Below are positions 1-9,519 of a DNA stretch of 50,856 nt, in pieces. The notes below the pieces were generated by a model. That model ran no database searches and was not told the DNA's origin. It worked only from the letters and a program-made list of their open reading frames with translations. How positions within the stretch are numbered: the stretch's first letter is position 1; each line of letters starts with the position of its first letter. A program made the position numbers and the translations under genes. This stretch comes from CAZIVO01 sp964542765 (GTDB lineage Bacteria; Planctomycetota; UBA1135; UBA2386): the NCBI GenBank assembly GCA_964542765.1, contig CAZIVO010000011.1, positions 1-50,856 of the forward strand, written 5' to 3'.

Positions 1-106
1 CGGCAAACGGCAATCCTGACGAGGCCCAGTATGCAACCAGCGCAAGGACGAGACCGAAGAGTAGCCGTAGGAGCTTGACCTCGTTCTCCGGGCGCGCGTG
101 GTCCAT
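1..106 (-). CDS. Partial membrane protein, N-terminus only
   Basis: An ATG at 104-106 opens a reading frame that runs off the left edge after 35 codons. It starts 3 bases after the cutA stop, so it is probably co-transcribed with cutA. The N-terminus reads MDHARPENEVKLLRLLFGLV and continues as a hydrophobic stretch (residues about 12-33), which fits a signal anchor or first membrane helix. The family cannot be identified from so little sequence. Confidence 0.5.
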   Translation of the reverse strand, partial: MDHARPENEVKLLRLLFGLVLALVAYWASSGLPFA

Positions 107-108
107 CT

Positions 109-423
109 TCACTTGCAGGTTTCGCCCACCCAATCCATGTAGGCAGCCAACCCCGAAGCCGCCGAAAACTCCAACACCTCGGGGACGCTGTAGCTATGCA
201 ACTCGACGATACGCCGGCGCAACTCGGGAGCGAGATCGCTGCGCGTTTTCATGAGGAGAAGCACCTCTCGGCTCTCTTCAATCGCCCCTTCCCAACGGTA
301 CCGGGAAGTCACAGGACCCATCATATTGACACAGGCGATCAGTTGCTCGGCCAGGAGTTTGTCCACGAGATCACTGGCCTCTCCCTCCGGGGCCGTACAC
401 ACGATCAGGGTCACATCGGTCAT
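109..423 (-). CDS. cutA: CutA divalent-cation tolerance protein
   Basis: A 104-residue protein, the usual length for the CutA family of small trimeric cytoplasmic proteins linked to divalent metal tolerance. Family hallmarks are visible: the start MTDVTLIVCTAPEGEA, then LLAEQLIACVNM, SRYRWEGAIEESREVLLLMK and the ELHSYSVPEVLEF segment near the C-terminus. The reading frame is open further upstream, but homology begins at the ATG at 421-423, which has a GGGGAGG Shine-Dalgarno-like sequence just before it. The gene follows the NrnA-like gene and is followed at 3 bases by a partial membrane protein gene. The biochemical role of CutA is not settled, so the name is firmer than the function. Confidence 0.93.
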   Translation of the reverse strand: MTDVTLIVCTAPEGEASDLVDKLLAEQLIACVNMMGPVTSRYRWEGAIEESREVLLLMKTRSDLAPELRRRIVELHSYSVPEVLEFSAASGLAAYMDWVGETCK

Positions 424-475
424 CCCCGCCTCCCCAGAAAGCGCAATGCTACGGATGACGCACCGGCCATAACCC

Positions 476-1471
476 TCAATTCGCACGCTCCGCCAGCGAC
501 GAGCGAACGGCCTCTTCAACCTGATGCTGAGACTCTTCCATCGAAACCGAGAGACTCGCCCCCGCGGCCTTCTTGTGCCCACCGCCATCGAACTGCCGCG
601 CGATAGCCTCGACGTCAACGTCCCCCTTCGCCCGCAACGAGATCTTCACACGGTCGGCTTCGAGTTCCTTGAGCAAGCACACGACTTCAACACCCTCAAC
701 CGAGCGCATCATCTCGAGCAGGATATCGGTGTCCACTCCGATTCGACTGGCATGATCCACCTCCGCTCGCCCGAGACCCAAGTATGCGTAATTGCCGTCG
801 ATCGCATACCGGGCCAAGGCCAGAGCCTGCGATACCCATGCAAGAGATTCCGGATCGTTGCGCCGGAACAGGGTGTCATACATGCGCGACGGTTCAACGC
901 CGGCATTCACCAACTCTCCCGCAATCGACATCACCTCTACATCGGTATTCGAATACCTAAACCACCCGGTGTCCGACACCAGCGACAGAAAGATCCCTTG
1001 TGCCGCCACTCGAGAAACAGGGACCGAGAGCTCCTTGAACATCCGGTAGATCAAGGTTCCTGTGGATGCGGCAGTCGCATCCACGTAACTGATCTCGCCA
1101 TCCCCATCCTCGCTACCGACATGGTGATCGATCACCGCAATGATCGCGCCTGTCTCCCGCAACTTCTCGCCGAGCCGAGCCGTTCGACGAAGTGTCGCGC
1201 AATCGAGCAAGACGACCACGTCCACGACAGGGATCTCCATCCCTTCGGAGAAAGCCTGGAATGACGTGTCGCGTTCCAGGAAATCGAAACTCGGATTGAG
1301 CGGGTCGGGGTTGAGGATGACAACATCCTTGCCGAGATCTCCGAGCAGGCTGGAAAGCGCCACCTGAGCTCCGACACAATCACCATCGGGGTGTTCGTGC
1401 CCGGTGAGGAGAAAGCTCTGCTTGGAGCGGATCAGGTCTAGAAGAGGTCTTGGCAAATCGGTTCGGCTCAA
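476..1471 (-). CDS. DHH/DHHA1 phosphoesterase, NrnA-like (nanoRNase / pAp phosphatase)
   Basis: A 331-residue cytoplasmic phosphoesterase of the DHH superfamily. Visible motifs in order: HEHPDGD (residues 25-31, motif I), VVVLLDCA (about 85-92), VIDHH (113-117, the DHH motif), and a DHHA1 domain ending in FDGGGHKKAAG (294-304), where GGGH contacts substrate. Family members (NrnA of Bacillus, MgpA) degrade nano-RNAs and dephosphorylate 3'-phosphoadenosine 5'-phosphate with Mn2+. Length is typical. In many bacteria this gene sits near rbfA/truB, but here its neighbours are an amidohydrolase 116 bases upstream and cutA 52 bases downstream. Which of the nanoRNase and pAp activities dominates cannot be read from the sequence. 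Confidence 0.9.
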   Translation of the reverse strand: MSRTDLPRPLLDLIRSKQSFLLTGHEHPDGDCVGAQVALSSLLGDLGKDVVILNPDPLNPSFDFLERDTSFQAFSEGMEIPVVDVVVLLDCATLRRTARLGEKLRETGAIIAVIDHHVGSEDGDGEISYVDATAASTGTLIYRMFKELSVPVSRVAAQGIFLSLVSDTGWFRYSNTDVEVMSIAGELVNAGVEPSRMYDTLFRRNDPESLAWVSQALALARYAIDGNYAYLGLGRAEVDHASRIGVDTDILLEMMRSVEGVEVVCLLKELEADRVKISLRAKGDVDVEAIARQFDGGGHKKAAGASLSVSMEESQHQVEEAVRSSLAERAN

Positions 1472-1587
1472 GGGCCGTGATCAATGCTACGGTCAGCGGT
1501 GATCACGCTCAATGGACTCGGTAGACGCGAGGGAAAGGAACTGCGAGAGCAGCGCCCCACCCGAAACCTGATCATCGGCGCGCCCGG

Positions 1588-2841
1588 TCATAAATCCACT
1601 CGTTTGCCGCCCAGCATCACCGACCGCAGCAACAGCTCTCCCATCGTGAAGGCATCGACAGCCGTTGGCATATCTCGATATCCCGCGGTATCCGCACACA
1701 CCACATCCGCACGCCCACCTCGAGCAAGGACTCCCAGCGACGGCCGTGCGAGGGCGCGGCCACCGGCGGCGGTAGCCATCGCGAGGACGGTCTCGGGCGA
1801 CAGATCTGGCCAGAGCTGGCGAGCTCGGCGCATCTCCACGAGCATGGACAGGCGTGTGTTGCTGGCGAGAGAATCCGTTCCCAGAGCCACCGAGATCCCA
1901 AGATCCAACCACTCACGCAAGGGGGGCGCTGCACGACGAAAGTGGCGAATCGTGCCGGGGCAAACGACGATAGCAGCCCGATGGCGATGCAACAGTTCCG
2001 CCTCGCCCTCCTCCAGATGCTGCGCATGCACCACCGCACAAGACGAGTCGAGGACCCCCAGGCGGTCCAGCCAACGCACAGCACCCAGCCGCGCCGGCTT
2101 GAAACCCGGCGGTATCCGGCCCAACTCCTCGAGCAGATCGCGGAACGGTCCACGCCCGGTGTGCAGGAACTGCATCTCCTCTTCCGTCTCCGCGGCATGC
2201 ACCATCAAAGGCAGTCCGGAGCGGGCAGCTGCCCGAAACAGCGCCGGCGATACCGAGTAAGGGGCGTGGGGAGACCAGCCGGCAGGACAGGGGCGGCTCC
2301 CTTGCACGCCGCGACTGATGAGTTCTCGGCGGGCGGCCTGCGGCCCGAGATCGTGACCGAGCAGTTCCTGATAACAACGCCCGGCGAGACCTGTGGAGCG
2401 CAACTCCGCAGAACTCAAACCCGTGGAGTCAATCTCGCCCACCGCTGTCGTCCCGCTTCGAACCAGTGATCGTATGGACCGCTGTGCGCGGCGGGCGAGA
2501 TCTTGTCGGCTGGTCTCTCGAGCAGCCGACATCACCGCTCGAACCCAGGGCAAGAAGCGCCGCTCGACATGTCCGAGTCGACCCAACTGAAGGTGCGCGT
2601 GGGCATTGACAAGCCCGGGGAAGACCGCACAGTCAAGGACGCGAGCACGCCTCACCAGCCGCCTGATCGAGACGATGCGTCCATGCGCGATGACGATCTC
2701 ACCGGGCGCATGGACCCGCCCCGGTCCCGCCCAAATGAAGCGCGCTCGAATGGTGGTGATGTCAGAACTTGCGGCCACGGTCAAAGGAGAGCCCATGACG
2801 CCAGCGAAGGCAACGGTGGTACATGCCAGAGGCCGCCTCAC
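1588..2841 (-). CDS. Metal-dependent amidohydrolase (TrzA/AtzA/aminofutalosine deaminase-like)
   Basis: A 417-residue cytoplasmic hydrolase of the amidohydrolase superfamily if read from the GTG at 2841. An ATG at 2796 would give 402 residues and lies closer to where homology begins. Metal and catalytic motifs are all present (numbering from GTG): NAHAHLQ (79-85), PHAPYS (191-196), VHAAETEEEM (214-223), VHAQH (271-275) and GTDSLASN (321-328), followed by the usual A-x-x-GGRALA segment and a C-terminal beta-sandwich piece. This set fits the chlorohydrolase/deaminase branch that includes S-adenosylhomocysteine, guanine and aminodeoxyfutalosine deaminases. The substrate cannot be chosen from motifs. 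A futalosine (menaquinone) role is possible but unsupported by neighbours. It heads the run amidohydrolase, nrnA, cutA. Confidence 0.85.
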   Translation of the reverse strand: MRRPLACTTVAFAGVMGSPLTVAASSDITTIRARFIWAGPGRVHAPGEIVIAHGRIVSIRRLVRRARVLDCAVFPGLVNAHAHLQLGRLGHVERRFLPWVRAVMSAARETSRQDLARRAQRSIRSLVRSGTTAVGEIDSTGLSSAELRSTGLAGRCYQELLGHDLGPQAARRELISRGVQGSRPCPAGWSPHAPYSVSPALFRAAARSGLPLMVHAAETEEEMQFLHTGRGPFRDLLEELGRIPPGFKPARLGAVRWLDRLGVLDSSCAVVHAQHLEEGEAELLHRHRAAIVVCPGTIRHFRRAAPPLREWLDLGISVALGTDSLASNTRLSMLVEMRRARQLWPDLSPETVLAMATAAGGRALARPSLGVLARGGRADVVCADTAGYRDMPTAVDAFTMGELLLRSVMLGGKRVDL

Positions 2842-2893
2842 CCCGAACGGGAAAAGAAACGGCCTCAGCAGATCTGACAGGGCGCGGGCGAAC

Positions 2894-5479
2894 TCAGCCC
2901 TTGAAGTAGACCGTCAGCTTGTTGACCTCGATGTTCGTCGCCATGTTCCGGTCGAAGATCAGCATGAACCGGAAGCCGGTAGCCGCATCCTGATTCAGCT
3001 TCTTCCCTGGCCCCGTCCCACCAACGACCCTCCGCCAGCCCTTGATCGAGGAGCTATCGGGACGCCCGTTAGAATCGACCTTCGCACCCTGAACCCAAAA
3101 GCGTACGGCCTGGCCGACATCGGCGAGGATGCCCTTGGTGGGATCGTCGCTGAACACCACCTTCTTGTTGTCGATGGTGGCCTCGAGTTCGTAGCGCATG
3201 AATTTAGGAGGGAAGACCTGCCGCGTCGGGTACCAGCGAGACTGACTCCCGACCAGCTTGTCCGAATCCTTGAGTAGACCGACGTTGTCCTTGCCGGCGG
3301 GCGGCTTTGTATTACCCAGAAGAGCAGCGCTCGGGTCCTTCGGAACTTCCATGCGAATGAAGCCAGGAGCACCAGTGCCACCGACCACATGAACCTGGAA
3401 AACCGACGTGTCATTGGTGAAGCCACCGACACCACCACTCACATTGATCATGCCGCCCATGGTCGCAGAGCCACCAACCTGAAGCACAACGGACCCGCCG
3501 GATCCGCCACCACTGGGCGCAGGAGGAGGCGCGGCAGCGGAAGACCCGCTGCCACCCAGGCATTCAACCAAAGAGTTACTGCTCGACTTGAGGTTACTGC
3601 CGATGCGAAAACCGATCGCACCACCACCACCACAGCCACCAGCTCCCGATCGCCAATCTGCCTTGATGCTGCCCTTGGCGGTAAAGAAGGGATGAGAACC
3701 GCCACCACCGCCACCAGAGCCGCCGACCAAGAAATGATCGAGACCGGTAAAGCCCTTGGGAAAGGTCGAGGGAATGGGGAAGAGCCCAAAGAACTTCCCT
3801 CCCGGAGAATTGGGACCGTGTGGACAGTTGTTGGTAGTGACAACGACCCTACCCTCGCCGCCGGGACCCCAGCTACCGCCACCACCGCCACCAGCAGCAA
3901 CCTGAGCACTGAAGAACGCTGACAAGCCACAATAGGTCACATCGATGAGTCGGCCGCCGATGGGATACTGCTTCGATCCTCGGCCTCCCGTGCCAGCACT
4001 ATTGCCCTTATGGCCAGGGAGCAGCCTGACGTCATCTCCATTCTGGCCGTCAAACCTGGACTTATTACCGCTGCCATCGCCGGCGTCGCCACCCCTACCA
4101 CCCGTGCCGCCGCCAGCTCCTCCCCACGCTCCCCACTGACCCGTGACGGAGCGTGCATTGTGAGGGCCTTGGCTACCACCATTCGAGCGGAGCGTGCCAT
4201 CGAGCACAGCTTCGCCACGCACGAAGATCCGAATGGGCTTTGAGCCACTGACGAGCATCGTTGTGCCCTTCGGCAAGGTGAAGGAGCTGAATCGGAACAC
4301 ACCATCTTTGACCATCTCGTCCTGACCGCTGACCGTGTTCTTCTTCGAAATCACCTGACCATCGGTGATCCACTCGAACACGTTGCCACCGAGACTCTTG
4401 CCATCGGTCACATCAAACTCACCATGATATCCATTGCCACCGAGGGCGCCGGGCAAGGCCTTGCCGCCACCCCACGATCCCGACGAAAGAGCCTTGTCCA
4501 TCTGCTGGTCATTGCCGAAGGACTCAATGACCGTCTGCTCGGTCTGCGTAGAAGCCTTCGTCGTGAACTTGTAGATACCTGGCAACGCCTCTTTCCCTGA
4601 AAGATCACGAACGCGGCTAGTGATCTCAATCTCCACGCAGACTTCACTGGGCAGCTGGATCGAAGGCTTCATGACCACCTGGGTAACGGGAATCAACACC
4701 GTTCCCTGCGACGTTTTCTTCTCGACCATCTTGGTGGCAGTTCGCGGAATACCCTCAAGAACGAGTGGTGTCGAATTGGGATCGCACTCAACATTACACC
4801 CACTCCTTGAAGAAGGGCGGGATGTGCGAATCCGATAGAGCAAAGGACTCGTCGCAGAGGTCGCTCCCTGGAACGGCCCGATATCAATTAGCTCGGAAAA
4901 TTCCACCACGATGATCGCGCCTTGGCCGACGTTGCAATCCTCTTTCGGGATGACGCTGGTCACTCTGGGAGGCTGCGCATCGAGATCGATGATCTTTTTC
5001 GTCACGTTCAGTTCACAGGTAATCGTCGAGCCCAATGGATCACCGGATGTCGACCTCAGCGTGAGGCGGTTTTCAGGCCCTCCGGGGAGGGTCAGAATGT
5101 ACGTCTCGCCGGCCTTGAAACCAAAAGACGTGGCCCCGCCTGAAACTTTCACCGACGGTTCGAAGGAAATTTTGTTACCGCTACAAACGATCTTGCCGAC
5201 AGGCGGTCGGCCGCTACGAGTCCTGATCGAAACGGTTGCAGCATTGCAACTGCTCGGATCCACTTCCTGGCTGAAGACCAACTCAAGAGGCGAATTCGGC
5301 GCAATCTCGGTGATCACGCAACCCGACTTAGAACACCCGAGATTGCAAGAAGCCAGGCAGAATCCCGCGCCCTTGTCACACGAAACGTTCAACTCTGAAG
5401 AAGAGGATCCACCCGTGCAACCTTGAAAAGCGGCAGCAACAGATACAAGTGCAACAGAAATCAGGAAGCGCAGTCGCAT
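2894..5479 (-). CDS. Giant secreted lipoprotein, Ig-like plus Gly-rich (paralogue B3)
   Basis: A protein of about 861 residues starting at MRLRFLISVALVSVAAAFQG (ATG 5479; the frame also opens 5 codons earlier), with a hydrophobic signal and a Cys after AFQG that looks like a lipid-attachment site (slightly non-standard, Phe at -3). Next comes a Cys-rich motif CLASCNLGCSKSGC, then an Ig-like SbsA/Big_5-type domain (about residues 45-155, ending in ETYILTLPGG), a second such domain, and from about residue 400 a long Gly-rich region (many GGGGGG and GGxGG runs) likely folding as a beta-solenoid or loops. The C-terminus (SRWYPTRQVFPPKFMRYELE onward) is shared with the upstream gene at 5544-8096. 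The two are tandem duplicates 64 bases apart. Function is unknown; a cell-surface structural or adhesive role is inferred. Confidence 0.85.
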   Translation of the reverse strand: MRLRFLISVALVSVAAAFQGCTGGSSSSELNVSCDKGAGFCLASCNLGCSKSGCVITEIAPNSPLELVFSQEVDPSSCNAATVSIRTRSGRPPVGKIVCSGNKISFEPSVKVSGGATSFGFKAGETYILTLPGGPENRLTLRSTSGDPLGSTITCELNVTKKIIDLDAQPPRVTSVIPKEDCNVGQGAIIVVEFSELIDIGPFQGATSATSPLLYRIRTSRPSSRSGCNVECDPNSTPLVLEGIPRTATKMVEKKTSQGTVLIPVTQVVMKPSIQLPSEVCVEIEITSRVRDLSGKEALPGIYKFTTKASTQTEQTVIESFGNDQQMDKALSSGSWGGGKALPGALGGNGYHGEFDVTDGKSLGGNVFEWITDGQVISKKNTVSGQDEMVKDGVFRFSSFTLPKGTTMLVSGSKPIRIFVRGEAVLDGTLRSNGGSQGPHNARSVTGQWGAWGGAGGGTGGRGGDAGDGSGNKSRFDGQNGDDVRLLPGHKGNSAGTGGRGSKQYPIGGRLIDVTYCGLSAFFSAQVAAGGGGGGSWGPGGEGRVVVTTNNCPHGPNSPGGKFFGLFPIPSTFPKGFTGLDHFLVGGSGGGGGGSHPFFTAKGSIKADWRSGAGGCGGGGAIGFRIGSNLKSSSNSLVECLGGSGSSAAAPPPAPSGGGSGGSVVLQVGGSATMGGMINVSGGVGGFTNDTSVFQVHVVGGTGAPGFIRMEVPKDPSAALLGNTKPPAGKDNVGLLKDSDKLVGSQSRWYPTRQVFPPKFMRYELEATIDNKKVVFSDDPTKGILADVGQAVRFWVQGAKVDSNGRPDSSSIKGWRRVVGGTGPGKKLNQDAATGFRFMLIFDRNMATNIEVNKLTVYFKG

Positions 5480-5543
5480 GAGAGCCTCAAGCAATCGGTA
5501 GAAAATTCTTGGAAATATGGTCGGTGGAATGCCTGCCTATCCA

Positions 5544-8096
5544 TCACGTCGAAAAGATGAACGTGATGGACTTGACAACGATGGGAGAACTGATGTTTCG
5601 ATGGAACAAGAGTAGGAAACGGAAGCCGGTCTTGCCGTCATCCGCGAGGCTCAGTTTGCCCTTGCCGAACGGCCCAACAAACTGGCGCCAGCCGCGGATC
5701 GAATGCTTGTCTACCTCGCCAGAGGCATCGACATTCGCAGCCTGGGCGAACAATTGAACAGCTTGATTCTCATCCGCCAGGATGCCCTTGGCGGGATCGT
5801 CACTGTAGACGATCTTCTTGCCTTTAACGGTTGCCTGGATCTCGTAGCGAACGAAGTCCGGCGGAAAGACCTGCTTGGTGGAATACCACTTGGACCGAGC
5901 GCCGACGACGACGTCCGTTTCCGTCAAGGGCGCTACATTTTTCGATGTCGCTGAAGGATGGGTCTGACCAAACAGATTAGGGCTAGGATTCCCGGGAACC
6001 TCCAGGCGAAGGTAACCCGGTGAAGAACTGCCGCCGATGCTCTCCATCGCAATGAAGCCACCCTCGGTCTTACCTGCTAATCCGCTCCTGACATCGACGA
6101 CACCCGCCATGCTGGCCGAGCCGCCAACCTGAAACACCAGCGCACCACCAGCTCCAGCACCCCCCGGAGCGGGATACGATTCTGAAGCACCATGGGTGCC
6201 GGTGCCCCCGCCCCTCGCTTCGACCCGCGCCGAGCCCGCCATCAACATGTCACGGCCAACACGAATACCCAGCGCGCCGCCACCACCGCCACCACCGGCG
6301 CCGCTCCGCCACAGGACGGCACTCGGAGTCGCGAGGAAAGGGTGACTTGAGCCTCCAGCACCAGCAGCACCGCCGATCAGAAAGTGATCGAATACACGAC
6401 GCCCACTCGGCAAGGGAAAGAGATCCAACTTCTTACCGCCGAACGAAGGTGGGCCACCTTGAGTAGGATCGTTGTTGAAGAGTATCGTCACCTTCCCCGG
6501 AGTACCGGCTTGCGTGTAACCAGCGCCGCCACCGCCGGCTCCCATCTGCGCCGAGAAGATGTTGTTCCACTTGTAGTTGATATCGAAGTTCTGCCCCGAC
6601 GAAGGGAACTGGGGCGCGCCCTTACCGCCGGTGCCAATCTCGTCGCCGGCATAAGCGTGACCAGCTGGCAACCGGGCATCGCCGCCATCCGAACCATTGA
6701 ACTTGGGTTGATGGCCCTTGCCATCACCCTGCTCCGCACCTTTACCCCCGGTAGCGCCGCCACAACCTCCAACCCCCCCGGGCTGACCGAAAAAATTGGT
6801 GCCCATATGAGGCGCGGTGGAAACGCCGTTGACAAAGATCTTTCCTTCCAACGACATGCTGCCGCGCACGTAGATCTGCGGCACCTTGCTTCCCACGAAA
6901 TAGAGTTCCGCGGTCCGGGGAAGGGAAAAGGATGAAAAGCGGAACACGCCATCAGTGATGCGCACATCCTTGCCGCTGAGTGTATGAGTCTTCGGAATCA
7001 GGATGTTGTCCGTGTTCCATTCGTACACTTCATCCTTGATCTTCCTTCCCAGCCTTAGATCAAACTCTCCATGGAGACCATCCCAACCCAGAATACCGGG
7101 TGTTGCCTCGCCGTTGCCCCAAACGCCGGACGAGAAATCAGCATCCATATTCTCGTCATTGTCGAACGCCTCAACGATCTGGCGTTCAACCTTCTGGGAT
7201 GGCTCGGTAATGAACTGGAAGAGCTGGCCTTGGCCTGGGTTTCGCGCAAGGTCTAAAATCCCCTTTGTCACCTGAACCTCGACGCAAATCTCACCGGGAA
7301 ATTCAAGAAGGGGTTTGAACACCGCCACCGTTACCTGTCGAGCAGTGTCGTTCGTAGCCCTCCAAGAGCCATCCATCTTGATCGTTGGAGCTCGGGGGTT
7401 GCACTCGACGCCGCCACCCGTCTTGGGACGAACCTTGCGCAGGCGAACATCAATCAGGTTGTGCTTCTTGGAAGAGATCTGCGCGGAATTGACCAGCTCA
7501 CTGAACTCGATCACGATGAGGCTATCGCGCTTCACGTTCGATATGGCCGCCGGGACGATAAGTTTCGCTTCCGGAGGTCGCCGATCGAGATCGACCACAC
7601 CGCGCGTAACATGCAACTTGCATTCCACGGTCTTCACCAATGGATCTCCGGAAGTGGATCTCAAAGCATTGATGTTGTCTGGCCCCGAAGACAACCTCAA
7701 GATGTAGGTTTCATTGGCCTTGAAACCAAAGAAACTCGCGCCGCCAACAAGGCGCACCTCCGGCAAAAACATCACGGTCGAACCCTGGACCACGAACGAT
7801 CCAACAGGCTCGTGGCCCATCGCCGTCTTGAGGGAGATAGACGAAAGATTGACGGGAGATGGGTCTACATCCTGACTGAAGGTCAAGATGATCGGCTGGT
7901 TTTGCGCAATGTCGGTTATGCTGCAGCCGATTTGACTGCATCCGAGATTACAACTCGTGAGGCAGAAGGACTCGCTTCCCGGCACGCCGCAATCGGGCTG
8001 AGCCCTCTTGTCCGCTGAGACACTACCGCCCGAACATGCCCCGAAGGGAATGCCCAAAGCGAGGACGACGAGTAGTTTCAACAAGCTACGATGCAT
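5544..8096 (-). CDS. Giant secreted lipoprotein, Ig-like plus Gly-rich (paralogue B2)
   Basis: About 850 residues from the ATG at 8096 (MHRSLLKLLVVLALGIPFGA followed by Cys, a plausible lipobox FGAC). The open frame extends to a TTG at 8117, but the ATG gives a clean signal peptide. Domain order equals that of the downstream paralogue: Cys-rich motif CLTSCNLGCSQIGC, Ig-like SbsA/Big_5-type domain with ETYILRLSSGPDN, second Ig-like domain, the module ending in GVFRFSSFSLPRT, a Gly-rich region with many GGGG runs, then RSKWYSTKQVFPPDFVRYEI and the conserved tail SDDPAKGILADENQAV. No catalytic motif is seen. It is the first gene of a two-gene transcription unit reading away from the plus-strand block. 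Function is unknown; surface or adhesion is inferred. Confidence 0.85.
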   Translation of the reverse strand: MHRSLLKLLVVLALGIPFGACSGGSVSADKRAQPDCGVPGSESFCLTSCNLGCSQIGCSITDIAQNQPIILTFSQDVDPSPVNLSSISLKTAMGHEPVGSFVVQGSTVMFLPEVRLVGGASFFGFKANETYILRLSSGPDNINALRSTSGDPLVKTVECKLHVTRGVVDLDRRPPEAKLIVPAAISNVKRDSLIVIEFSELVNSAQISSKKHNLIDVRLRKVRPKTGGGVECNPRAPTIKMDGSWRATNDTARQVTVAVFKPLLEFPGEICVEVQVTKGILDLARNPGQGQLFQFITEPSQKVERQIVEAFDNDENMDADFSSGVWGNGEATPGILGWDGLHGEFDLRLGRKIKDEVYEWNTDNILIPKTHTLSGKDVRITDGVFRFSSFSLPRTAELYFVGSKVPQIYVRGSMSLEGKIFVNGVSTAPHMGTNFFGQPGGVGGCGGATGGKGAEQGDGKGHQPKFNGSDGGDARLPAGHAYAGDEIGTGGKGAPQFPSSGQNFDINYKWNNIFSAQMGAGGGGAGYTQAGTPGKVTILFNNDPTQGGPPSFGGKKLDLFPLPSGRRVFDHFLIGGAAGAGGSSHPFLATPSAVLWRSGAGGGGGGGALGIRVGRDMLMAGSARVEARGGGTGTHGASESYPAPGGAGAGGALVFQVGGSASMAGVVDVRSGLAGKTEGGFIAMESIGGSSSPGYLRLEVPGNPSPNLFGQTHPSATSKNVAPLTETDVVVGARSKWYSTKQVFPPDFVRYEIQATVKGKKIVYSDDPAKGILADENQAVQLFAQAANVDASGEVDKHSIRGWRQFVGPFGKGKLSLADDGKTGFRFLLLFHRNISSPIVVKSITFIFST

Positions 8097-8481
8097 GTCG
8101 CTGTTACAATCCCGCAAGAAAGAAGACGAATGAAGGATGTCCGGAGGGGGCGGACACAGGGATACCCTCCCATCCTAACCGGAATAGACACAGGCAGATA
8201 TGAGGTTCCTATCGTCCTACGGACCTGCGAAACCTCACAAGTTTATTCCAACATCCATGCCGTCCGGCGAAGCTTCTTGTTCATCGGACGATCAATCACA
8301 AAATAACAGATCTAGATTTTCCGTAACTGCCATGACAGCGAGGTTTACGACATGGTCACCCGAGCGGCATTCAAAAGAAGTTAGGCGGATTTATCCCTGA
8401 TACGTGCGAAATCCATCGCCGCGATGTTCGAGACCGAACGACCTGTGACCCGGGGTGGCCCGCCAAATATCTTGTCCGAGA
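8097..8481. other. Divergent intergenic region, 385 bases
   Basis: No gene is recognisable between the divergently read lipoprotein gene (minus) and the membrane protein gene (plus), so promoters for both must lie here. It holds a dyad: TGAGGTT (8201-8207) pairs with AACCTCA (8231-8237), and inside it GTCC pairs with GGAC around a 3-base loop. No strong sigma-70 hexamer pair was found on either strand. Confidence 0.4.
8201..8237. repeat. Inverted repeat in divergent promoter region
   Basis: Outer arms of 7 bases (TGAGGTT / AACCTCA) enclose inner arms GTCC / GGAC separated by 3 bases, with 6-base internal loops on each side. No T-tract follows, so an operator or RNA element is as likely as a terminator. 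Confidence 0.35.
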
Positions 8482-9519
8482 ATGAGTAACATGCACACAG
8501 AGAGTCCCCGCCCCGGAATCCCTTGGGGTTCCATGATCGGAACGGTAGCCGTCCTCGCGACGATGACCGGCGGCGGTCTATGGGTTCACAACAGCCTCGG
8601 CAATCGGCTCGACCACATCAGCGCGAGAATTGGGAAGGTCGAGCAGGCCGTGCAACTCTACCGATTCGAACAATCCGTCGAGCAAGGTCTGGGCATGACT
8701 GCCCTGGTCGAACAAATCCGTCACTGGGCACCCCTCCTTGGATCTGCGAGTACCCCGGTCATCGCAATCCCGAAAATCAAGCAGCGGCTCGACGATGTCT
8801 ATTCCGCCATGCTGACCATCGATCAGAAAGAGGCCATGGAACGACTGATACGAGAATTCGAGTCCTGCGAACCCGGTGCAGAGGATGAGATCGCATTATG
8901 GATGCTACGAGGTATGACCCGCATCGATGCCCCTCGTAGTTCGGACTTCATCGGCCGCGTGATCGAAGGCTTCGACTTCCGTGTTTCCTCACGTCTCCGC
9001 CTCATGGCGACCGACGTCTTGCTCCTGGTCGACGCCGACCATGCCGGCGAACGACTCCATCGAGTCCTCGAGCGAGAATCGCACCGCGGCCTCAGTCTGG
9101 ATCGCGTCCCGCCTGACCTCCGCTCCAGGATCACAAACGGTGCTGGCCAAATCCCCTCTTATCCAGGCTTCTTCAACTTCGTGAGCCGCTACGTGATGAC
9201 CGGCCACAAGGATATCGAAGCGACTCTCATGATGATCCTCGGACGCAAGGAGCACGACATCACAACGGTCCAAGCCTGCGTCAAGGAACTCGGGGAGATG
9301 AAATCAAATCTTGCACTTGAACAGATCCAGAAACTGTTTGAGGCCCCACCGAACCAGTCGGATAACCCGATCTTCAGGAATCACTGCTTGGACGCTATTT
9401 CCAAGATCTTCGGTCCCGGCAACAAGGCCTGCTCCTACTTCCAGAACGCGCTCCGCCGCGAACAATCAGGCCTCGTCCAGAACAAGCTCAAAGGCCTCAT
9501 CAAGACGCACTGCCAATGA
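8482..9519 (+). CDS. Unknown single-pass membrane protein, co-transcribed with tatD
   Basis: About 345 residues from the ATG at 8482 (MSNMHTESPRPG); a GTG at 8455 in frame would add 9 residues. One hydrophobic segment (GTVAVLATMTGGGLWV, about residues 19-34) follows a short cytoplasmic tail, leaving a large extracytoplasmic domain. The next part looks coiled-coil-like (LDHISARIGKVEQAVQLY), and the remainder is alpha-helical with paired helices that could be HEAT-like repeats. No catalytic motif and no family were recognised. Its stop overlaps the tatD start by ATGA, so the two are translationally coupled, but that does not establish a shared function. Confidence 0.75.
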   Translation: MSNMHTESPRPGIPWGSMIGTVAVLATMTGGGLWVHNSLGNRLDHISARIGKVEQAVQLYRFEQSVEQGLGMTALVEQIRHWAPLLGSASTPVIAIPKIKQRLDDVYSAMLTIDQKEAMERLIREFESCEPGAEDEIALWMLRGMTRIDAPRSSDFIGRVIEGFDFRVSSRLRLMATDVLLLVDADHAGERLHRVLERESHRGLSLDRVPPDLRSRITNGAGQIPSYPGFFNFVSRYVMTGHKDIEATLMMILGRKEHDITTVQACVKELGEMKSNLALEQIQKLFEAPPNQSDNPIFRNHCLDAISKIFGPGNKACSYFQNALRREQSGLVQNKLKGLIKTHCQ

